Below, piece by piece: positions 57,479-64,000 of a DNA stretch of 64,000 nt; the first letter of the stretch is position 1; the number at the start of each line of letters is the position of its first letter. The position numbers and the translations under genes were made by a program. The stretch spans positions 62,001 to 126,000 of the forward strand of contig NZ_AP025481.1 of NCBI RefSeq assembly GCF_024347435.1, read 5' to 3'. The DNA comes from Vibrio cyclitrophicus (GTDB lineage Bacteria > Pseudomonadota > Gammaproteobacteria > Enterobacterales > Vibrionaceae). Below the pieces are notes generated by a model, which was not told the origin of the DNA, did not search any database, and was given only the letters and a program-made list of their open reading frames with translations.

Positions 57479-58318
57479 ATGATATTTCATGACTTAATCT
57501 CCTCTGTATTAAATGAGCGAGAACCGTTTCACAACATCTGGTTTGCTGGAGATTTTCATACGCCTCCAGCGTGCAGTTACCAGGTGAACTTTCCACGTTT
57601 AGAGTTGGTGCTAGACGGAGAGTACGTTAATGAAATGGAGAGTCATGATCGCAAAATAACCAACGTTATTGCCAAAGCCGGAGACGCAATTTTCATCCCT
57701 CCGAACTGTTGGAATAAACCTAACTGGGATACCGACTGTTCGGTGTTGAGCATGCTATTTGGTCGTCGTCAGCTGGGTTTAAGTTTGGTGAGTAAGCGCA
57801 AAGGCGAGGAGAGCTTTTACGATATTCAAAAGCACAGTATTCAGACTCGTTCTGGGTTTGCGATTGATAACATTTTGGAGGCGCTAAGTTCGTTAGCGAG
57901 AGAGAGTAACAAGCAGCCGATGGATGAGTTATTGTTGCAAGCTCTACTGCAATACAGCAAGACGATGTTGGAAGCGCCCGTAGAAAAATCTCATAGCCGA
58001 GTACAGGATGTGTATCAGGGGATCTGTATCTACATTCAAGAGAACTTCCACCGCCAAATAACCCGAGACAGCATTGCCTCTCGCTTTAGCATTTCATCGA
58101 ACCACTTGTCGCGAATGTTCCGTCAACAAGGCCACATGACCCTGGCGGAGTACATTACCCGTGTTCGTGTCGACCGCGCTAAGTTCATGCTTAAGAAGTA
58201 CAACTTCAAACTCAATGAAGTGTCAGTCCGCTGTGGCTTTAAAGATGTGAACTACTTCTGCCGAGTATTTAAAAACCGAACAGGAAAAACCCCAACCGAA
58301 TATCGTGGTTCAATCTAA
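57479..58318 (+). CDS. AraC-family regulator of the mannose PTS locus
   Basis: About 279 residues. N-terminal cupin-like effector domain with FPRLELVLDGEYVNEME and AGDAIFIPPNCWNKPNW; C-terminal pair of helix-turn-helices (about residues 185-279) with ISSNHLSRMFRQQGHMTLAE and EVSVRCGFKDVNYFCRVFKN, ending in the AraC-typical RTGKTPTEYR. The ATG at 57479 is preferred; the longer frame from TTG 57455 is possible. Divergent from the PTS-manA operon; probably its activator. Confidence 0.87.
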   Translation: MIFHDLISSVLNEREPFHNIWFAGDFHTPPACSYQVNFPRLELVLDGEYVNEMESHDRKITNVIAKAGDAIFIPPNCWNKPNWDTDCSVLSMLFGRRQLGLSLVSKRKGEESFYDIQKHSIQTRSGFAIDNILEALSSLARESNKQPMDELLLQALLQYSKTMLEAPVEKSHSRVQDVYQGICIYIQENFHRQITRDSIASRFSISSNHLSRMFRQQGHMTLAEYITRVRVDRAKFMLKKYNFKLNEVSVRCGFKDVNYFCRVFKNRTGKTPTEYRGSI

Positions 58319-58870
58319 TATACTCTAAAGTTCCCTTTTCTGACCTGAGCTTATACGACCGAAATTTGTATGACTAGAGCATCACTGCTGGCTCTGAGCT
58401 GTGGTGGTCACTTACTTTGTGTTTTCCTCTAGTGTTTATTTCTACGCTTCATCTCTAAGCTCGTTTTTCTATTTATCCCACTTCACTAAATACCCCTAAT
58501 TAATAACATTAAGAGTTAGCTTTGCGAGTTGCTTATTATTTCCGCTCTCTATTAATTGAATTAAACGTGTGAGAATTGATGTATTAACGCGATGCATTTA
58601 ATGAATGTTAAGTAAATTAAAAACCACTTATCGAGACGACAAAATCTTGTTATTGTTGTCCGAGTTACTGATTGAGGTTCTTTTAAGTGATTGATTTTAA
58701 ATGTTTACTTCATGTCGGATTATTCTTTGTTTACTAGCGCGTAATTAATGCCTCGAAATCGAATATTCAGGTTTATATGTCCCATCACAATCTTGACTTA
58801 TAATACTACAAATTAAATTTTCTATGGATAATATGCTCTTCAGATATTAATAATAAAGAAGACTTAATTC
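58319..58870. other. Gap before the sodium:solute symporter gene
   Basis: 552 bp of A+T-rich DNA with no accepted ORF. A TATAAT at 58799-58804, about 65 bases before the start codon, is a possible -10 element but has no good -35. Nothing else recognised. Confidence 0.35.
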
Positions 58871-60651
58871 ATGGAACTCAATACTCTGATCGTAGGAATT
58901 TATTTCCTTTTCCTTATCGCAATAGGTTGGATGTTTAGAACGTTCACCAGTACAACCAGTGACTATTTCCGCGGGGGCGGTAACATGCTTTGGTGGATGG
59001 TTGGCGCAACTGCGTTTATGACTCAGTTCAGTGCTTGGACTTTCACCGGTGCAGCAGGTAAAGCGTATGCCGATGGTATGGCTGTCGCGGTAATCTTCCT
59101 AGCAAACGCATTTGGTTACTTGATGAACTACCTGTACTTTGCTCCGAAATTTCGTCAACTGCGTGTAGTAACGCCAATTGACGCGATACGCATGCGATTT
59201 GGTAGCTTCAACGAGCAAGTGTTTACTTGGTCTGGCATGCCGAACAGTATTGTTTCTGCGGGTATCTGGCTAAATGGCTTGGCGATCATTGCATCGGGCA
59301 TCTTTGGCTTCGATATGACGACAACCATCGTTCTAACCGGTCTTGTTGTACTGGTGATGTCGGTTACTGGCGGTTCATGGGCGGTTATCGCGTCTGACTT
59401 CATGCAGATGGTTATCATCATGGCGGTAACGGTAACGTGTGCAGCTGTGGCTATCGTGCAGGGTGGTGGCGTTACTGAAATCATCAACGATTTCCCTGTT
59501 GCAGAAGGCGCGTCATTTGTTTCTGGTAACAATCTGAACTACGTAAGCATCTTCGGAATCTGGGCATTCTTCATCTTCTTCAAACAGTTCAGTATCACCA
59601 ACAACATGTTGAACTCTTATCGTTACTTAGCTGCAAAAGATTCAAAGAATGCGAAAAAAGCGGCTCTGTTGGCGTGTATTCTGATGACAATTGGTCCAAT
59701 CATTTGGTTCATGCCACCTTGGTTTGTGGCAGGGCAAGGCGTTGATCTTGCGGCGCATTACCCAGATGCTGGTTCTAAAGCGGGCGACTTCGCTTACCTA
59801 TACTTCGTAGAGCAATACATGCCAGCAGGTATGGTGGGGCTTCTCATCGCAGCAATGTTTGCAGCAACTATGTCTTCAATGGACTCAGGTTTAAACCGTA
59901 ACTCAGGTATCTTTGTTATCAACTTCTACCAACCTATTCTTCGTCCAAACGCGACAGAGAAAGAGTTGATGGTTGTGTCTAAGTTGATGTCTTCGGTTTT
60001 CGGTGTCGCTATCATCCTTATCGCACTGTTTATCAACTCGCTGAAAGGTTTGAGCTTGTTCGACACTATGATGTACGTTGGTGCATTAATCGGTTTCCCA
60101 ATGACGATTCCAGCATTCTGTGGCTTCTTCATTAAGAAGACTCCGGACTGGGCAGGTTGGGGCACGCTAGTGGTTGGCGCGATTGTGTCTTACATCGTAG
60201 GTTTCGTGATTACCGCTGAAATGCTACAAAACTGGTTCAATCTAGAGCCGCTAACAGGCCGTGAATGGTCTGATTTGAAAGTAGCGGTAGGTCTGATTGC
60301 TCACTTAACGTTTACCGGTGGCTTCTTCATTCTGTCGACTTTGTTCTACAAACCATTAGAAGCGTCTCGTCAGAAAGATGTCGATACCTTCTTCAACAAC
60401 CTTGCGACACCGTTGGTTTCTGAATCAACAGCACAGAAGAAATTGGATAACAAACAACGTCACATGCTGGGCAATCACTGATTGCAGTATCTGGTGTGGC
60501 AGTAATGGCGATGTTTGCTCTACCGAACCCATTCTGGGGAAGAATGATGTTCGTGCTATGTGGCGGTATCGTGTTTATCGTTGGTCTAATGTTGGTGAAA
60601 GCCGTGGACGATTCGGTGGAAGATGCGAAACAAGAGAACAAAACGGCTTAG
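58871..60651 (+). pseudogene. Sodium:solute symporter with probable frameshift near the C-terminus
   Basis: SSS-family sodium/sugar-type symporter. The main frame encodes 536 residues to a stop at 60481, with at least 11-12 hydrophobic helices, starting MELNTLIVGIYFLFLIAIG, with TTSDYFRGGGNMLWWMVGA, SAWTFTGAAGKAYADGM and FAATMSSMDSGLNRNSGIF, all family motifs. Immediately after the stop, the -1 frame is open from about 60470 to 60651 and reads VAVMAMFALPNPFWGRMMFV then LCGGIVFIVGLMLVKAV, a typical last helix of this family, with a hydrophilic tail. A one-base loss near 60470-60481 explains this. If the shorter form is real it lacks one to two final helices. The transporter's substrate is unknown. 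Confidence 0.7.
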
Positions 60652-60684
60652 GTAACTAAACCTACAAGATAGGCAATTTAGAAA

Positions 60685-60720
60685 TAGAACGGCTGAGCGT
60701 GATTGCTCAGCCGTTTTTTA
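60685..60720 (+). terminator. Terminator after the symporter gene
   Basis: AACGGCTGAGC (60688-60698) with GCTCAGCCGTT (60705-60715) followed by a T-run, placed just after the end of the frameshifted tail, not after the earlier stop. Confidence 0.9.
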
Positions 60721-60801
60721 TTGTGTGAGCCATTGAGATTATAACCAATAGAGTGAGTAACTTAGTTGATTAGGGAAATGAATTTAAAAGGGGGAGATGA
60801 A

Positions 60802-61575
60802 CTAAATCAGGCGTGAAGAGATGTACATCAATAGGGCCTGTAGGTCGACACTGCTACGGGTCTTTTGTAAACGCTCGTTGACCTGATCGTGAAGCAGGTT
60901 TCTGGTTAGATTAGTGGCCGCCACAATGTGCTCTCGCTGTGGCTTGGTAGGCAGTACCAAAGCGATGGCAACATGCACTTCACCAATGCGTGATGCCCAA
61001 TCAATAGGATCATCACTGACAATGACTGCAATCGAGAGATCTTGAGTCGATTCAAACATCACATGCGGCAGTGCGATCCCAGGTGACACACACGTCGAAG
61101 AGCGTTCCTCTCGTTTAATAAACGCCAGAATCAGTTCATCCGGATCTTGTGGATACACCAGATGAGCAAGCCCTTTCAAGCATTCAAATTTGGTCAGTTG
61201 AGTTTGTGCTTTGGCATGGTGCCACTTGATGTCACAAGGCGGGCATATCTGCGGCATGCGCTGGATTAAGTCTTTCGAGAACTCATGGTTCACTTGTGAG
61301 CCGACCATGGCGTAATGCTCAGCAATCACATCTTTAAGAACGAAACACGCTAGCTCGGCATCGATGCCAATGGCAGTGATCTGGCACAAATCGCCACGAA
61401 GTAGGCCCACTTGCAACATCGCAACAGATTTGGAGAGATCAGCCGTTCGATTTTGAGTGATGTTGATAATTCGGATGGTACTTTTGAATTTCTTTGCTAA
61501 GCGGCTAAGTGGCTGCGCAACGTGTGAGTTAGCTGCAGGATCGTCAACGAAGAAGGTGATCTGATATTCGTTCAT
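60802..61575 (-). CDS. HPr-like/EIIA fusion of the PTS
   Basis: A 257-residue cytoplasmic protein from the ATG at 61575; the GTG at 61620 would run into the preceding gene. Residues 1-85 look like a degenerate HPr (DPAANSHVAQPLSRLA with His18 in the phospho-site position H-x-x-P). Residues about 115-257 are a fructose-type EIIA with phosphohistidine His171 in VSPGIALPHVMFE. The order HPr-EIIA is the reverse of FruB-type proteins. It follows a single EIIB gene by 7 bases, forming a partial PTS unit without its own EIIC. Confidence 0.8.
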   Translation of the reverse strand: MNEYQITFFVDDPAANSHVAQPLSRLAKKFKSTIRIINITQNRTADLSKSVAMLQVGLLRGDLCQITAIGIDAELACFVLKDVIAEHYAMVGSQVNHEFSKDLIQRMPQICPPCDIKWHHAKAQTQLTKFECLKGLAHLVYPQDPDELILAFIKREERSSTCVSPGIALPHVMFESTQDLSIAVIVSDDPIDWASRIGEVHVAIALVLPTKPQREHIVAATNLTRNLLHDQVNERLQKTRSSVDLQALLMYISSRLI

Positions 61576-61582
61576 GAAAGGT

Positions 61583-61885
61583 TTAGGTTCGACAATGCTT
61601 AATAAAGACTTTATCGACACTCAACAACACTTCTTCCATTGGAATGAATAAGGTTTTAGCTGGGTCGAAGCGGCTTGGCTGTTCAATGTCGATATCAGAG
61701 ACGATCAACACCTTGTCTGCGAGGCTAATGTCCTGTGCAGAGAGTAAGTTTTCAATACCCATAGCGCCTTGTGTTTCAACTTTGATTGAAACGTTGAATT
61801 TAGGGGCTGTTTTATTTAAAGCATCAGCTGCCATATAGGTGTGTGCGATGCCTGTAGGGCACGCAGTTACCGCTACAATTCTCAT
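61583..61885 (-). CDS. PTS fructose-type EIIB
   Basis: A 100-residue free-standing EIIB with phosphocysteine Cys9 in MRIVAVTACPTGIAHTYMAA. The sequence is otherwise of normal fructose-EIIB length. It is translated with the HPr-EIIA gene. It is divergent from the EIIA-EIIC-EIIB gene at 62206, whose EIIC is a possible partner. Confidence 0.88.
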   Translation of the reverse strand: MRIVAVTACPTGIAHTYMAADALNKTAPKFNVSIKVETQGAMGIENLLSAQDISLADKVLIVSDIDIEQPSRFDPAKTLFIPMEEVLLSVDKVFIKHCRT

Positions 61886-62205
61886 TATTATTCTCGGCTT
61901 AATCTCGTCCCTGTTACGTTACATAAGCTACCTTTCAGAAGCTATTTTGCAAAAGCTATCTTGCGTGGGAAATCCAGTATGGAAAGCTCGCATAGGGGAG
62001 GGGCGATATTGTTATGGGTTCTGTGGATTTTATGGATTGGCGTTTTTTATTCCAAGGTGAAAGTCACACTCTGAGTTCTTGGTTACAATAATCCAGTTAA
62101 TGCACCTTTCGTCCTATATATTGAGTGCCCCCACACCGTTAATCTTTTCATCTTATTAACCTCTTTATCTCATTCATTCAAATTGGTACTCGGACGAGGC
62201 AGCAC
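61886..62205. promoter_or_regulatory. Divergent promoter region of the EIIB and EIIACB genes
   Basis: 320 bp without ORFs of credible coding potential; only a GAGG ribosome site before 62206 is clear. No operator recognised. Confidence 0.35.
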
Positions 62206-64000
62206 ATGGATATCACTGACATTATCGAGCCCGAGATTATCTGCTTGGAATTGAAAGCAGACTCAAAACAGGCGGTATTTGAAGAGCTTGTCGAACTGCT
62301 CGACCGTGCTGGTAAGCTTTCCAATAAAAGTGAATTCCTTGATGACATTTGGAAGCGTGAGGCCATTGGTAATACGGGCTTTGACGATGGTATCGCCATT
62401 CCACACGCGAAAAGTACCGCGGTTGCTAAGCCTGCCGTTGCGGTTGGGATTAGCCGAGCGGGTATTGATTATGGTGCTGATGGTGGTGAACTGTCTGATG
62501 TGTTCTTCATGCTCGCTTCGCCTGACAACAATGATGACCATCATATCGAGGTACTGGCTCAGATCTCGACCAAGCTGATTGAAGATAACTTTGTTACAAA
62601 ATTAAAGGCGGTTGAGTCGGTCGAGGAAGCTCAAGAGTTGTTTCTCGAAGCTAATTCTGAATCGTTCGATAGTTACGCCTCAAGCCATCATGAAGTTTAC
62701 GTCGAACCACTTAGCCCTTGGGCTCAATCTCTTAATCGTCTAAAAGAACACCTGCTGTACGGAACTTCGCACATGATCCCATTCGTGGTCGCGGGCGGTG
62801 TCCTGTTATCTTTGTCGGTGATGATGTCGGGTCACGGCGCAGTGCCTGAGAGCGGTGTTCTGGCAGATATCGCGCAGATGGGCATAGCGGGGCTAACCCT
62901 GTTTACTGCGGTGCTCGGTGGTTACATCGCGTATTCGATGGCCGACAAACCGGGTTTAGCGCCCGGAATGATTGGTTCTTGGGTCGCGGTCAATCAATAC
63001 AACACCGGCTTTCTTGGGGCGATTGTGGTCGGCTTTTTTGCGGGCTTTGTGGTTAATCTACTTAAGAAGATCAAGCTGCCAGACAGCATGATCTCGCTGA
63101 GCTCTATCTTCATCTATCCGCTTGTCGGCACGTTTGTTACCTGTGGGGCTGTGATGTGGGTGATTGGTGCCCCCATTGCGCAGGTGATGCTTGAGATGAA
63201 CCAAATGCTGACTGGCATGGCAGGCTCAGGAAAAATGGTGCTCGGCAGTATTTTAGGCGCGATGACGGCCTTTGATATGGGCGGCCCGATCAACAAGGTC
63301 GCTACACTGTTTGCTCAAACGCAGGTGAATACTCAGCCATGGTTGATGGGAGGCGTCGGGATAGCAATTTGTACACCGCCACTTGGCATGGCATTGGCGA
63401 CTTTCATATCGCCGAAGAAGTTTAAACGAGACGAACGCGAAGCCGGAAAAGCAGCGGGAATCATGGGAATGATCGGCATCAGTGAAGGTGCGATTCCCTT
63501 TGCAGCCGCCGACCCTGCTCGTGTTCTGCCTGCTGTCGTGGCTGGTGGTATTGTCGGTAATGTGGTTGGCTTTATGTTTCATGTGGTTAACCATGCGCCA
63601 TGGGGTGGTTGGATTGTGCTGCCTGTGGTAGATGGCAAGATTGGCTACATCATTGGCACACTCGCGGGAGCACTAACAACAGCTTTAATTGTGATACTGC
63701 TGAAAAAGAATGTGGTCGAAGGTGAGGCTCACTCTAACCAGTTTGCGGGTGGTTCGGTGACAGAAGAAGGGCAAGCGGATGTACTTGCGATCACGTCTTG
63801 TCCATCTGGTGTTGCCCACACTTTCCTAGCGGCTAAGTCTTTGGAAAAGGCGGCGCATCATCTTGGGGTTCGGATTAAAGTCGAAACACAAGGTGCCAAC
63901 GGGATAGGTAATCGCATTACACAAAAAGACATTGAAAGGGCAAGGTTGGTGATCTTCGCTCACGATGTGGCGATTAAGGAAGTCGAGCGCTTTGCGAATG
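62206..64000 (+). CDS. PTS EIIA-EIIC-EIIB fusion, fructose/mannose family (3' end beyond window)
   Basis: Open from ATG 62206 (GAGG upstream) to the right edge, 598 codons. EIIA: His67 in GIAIPHAKSTAV. EIIC from about residue 180: LLYGTSHMIPFVVAGGVLLS, then AMTAFDMGGPINKVATLFAQ. EIIB begins near residue 523 with Cys in ITSCPSGVAHTFLAAK. The EIIC and EIIB parts match the two halves of the IS-split EIIBC at 50159-53172 very closely, so they are paralogues with the EIIA fused here. The domain order differs from the EIIABC at 55196. Incomplete at its EIIB end. Confidence 0.9.
   Translation, partial: MDITDIIEPEIICLELKADSKQAVFEELVELLDRAGKLSNKSEFLDDIWKREAIGNTGFDDGIAIPHAKSTAVAKPAVAVGISRAGIDYGADGGELSDVFFMLASPDNNDDHHIEVLAQISTKLIEDNFVTKLKAVESVEEAQELFLEANSESFDSYASSHHEVYVEPLSPWAQSLNRLKEHLLYGTSHMIPFVVAGGVLLSLSVMMSGHGAVPESGVLADIAQMGIAGLTLFTAVLGGYIAYSMADKPGLAPGMIGSWVAVNQYNTGFLGAIVVGFFAGFVVNLLKKIKLPDSMISLSSIFIYPLVGTFVTCGAVMWVIGAPIAQVMLEMNQMLTGMAGSGKMVLGSILGAMTAFDMGGPINKVATLFAQTQVNTQPWLMGGVGIAICTPPLGMALATFISPKKFKRDEREAGKAAGIMGMIGISEGAIPFAAADPARVLPAVVAGGIVGNVVGFMFHVVNHAPWGGWIVLPVVDGKIGYIIGTLAGALTTALIVILLKKNVVEGEAHSNQFAGGSVTEEGQADVLAITSCPSGVAHTFLAAKSLEKAAHHLGVRIKVETQGANGIGNRITQKDIERARLVIFAHDVAIKEVERFAN

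Noticed and set aside
60378..60659. 93-codon plus-strand ORF at the end of the symporter gene
   Set aside because: It is a third frame with Cys/Trp-rich, non-family sequence; the transmembrane tail is in a different frame.

Overview
The window looks like a chromosome segment of a marine Vibrio, probably close to the Splendidus clade. The reasons are the protein families and their wording (DUF4144, CLCA_X, YedJ-like and MpaA/MppA proteins of Vibrio type), the moderate G+C content, compact genes with strong rho-independent terminators, and a mannose/fructose PTS locus whose gene order I recall from Vibrio cholerae (around VC1820-VC1827). No rRNA, tRNA or CRISPR array was seen. Whether this is the large or small chromosome cannot be decided from the sequence.

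Layout. 1-6.2 kb: housekeeping-type singletons on the minus strand (a 3-methyladenine glycosylase cut by the left edge, an HD phosphohydrolase, a HAD phosphatase, DUF4144, CLCA_X, a flavin reductase-like protein), with a plus-strand Dcu-type C4-dicarboxylate transporter among them. 6.4-8.3 kb: a ferric-reductase-like flavocytochrome and a small unknown protein. 8.6-15.6 kb: a complete sucrose regulon with a ScrY/LamB-like porin, a LacI-family repressor, PTS EIIBC, fructokinase and sucrose-6-phosphate hydrolase; three operator-like palindromes link the porin and PTS promoters. 15.7-18.7 kb: GST, LysR regulator, photolyase. 18.8-22.5 kb: an AcoR-like sigma-54 activator divergent from an aldehyde dehydrogenase that has a well-spaced -24/-12 promoter. 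22.6-29.1 kb: Nudix hydrolase, small membrane protein, glutathione-dependent formaldehyde detoxification pair (frmA and S-formylglutathione hydrolase), and a large lipoprotein metallophosphoesterase. 29.3-32.9 kb: SMR transporter, a small orphan protein, and a folK-folX-folE-folM operon for tetrahydromonapterin/folate-type pterins. 33.2-35.3 kb: an EamA exporter plus FMN reductase operon divergent from a MarR regulator across a perfect 21-bp inverted repeat.

35.4-43.8 kb is an accessory sulfatase locus: FadL-like outer-membrane protein, anaerobic sulfatase maturase, LysR regulator, Cys-type arylsulfatase, small membrane protein and HlyD-type protein. The roughly 420 bp upstream of the FadL-like gene are the relic of a second copy of this locus: pieces matching the maturase leader and 5' end are joined to pieces of the HlyD gene, with the genes between deleted. 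43.9-46.6 kb: murein-peptide amidase divergent from a murein/oligopeptide-binding protein. 47-50 kb: a GGDEF protein and an EAL-type protein.

50.1-64 kb: a fructose/mannose-family PTS locus with mannose-6-phosphate isomerase and an AraC regulator. Its separate EIIBC gene is split by a 1581-bp IS66-family (ISBst12-like) element with an 8-bp target duplication; the element's transposase is in two frames joined at an A AAA AAG heptamer. A sodium:solute symporter sits inside the locus and looks frameshifted near its C-terminus. A last fused EIIA-EIIC-EIIB protein runs off the right edge.
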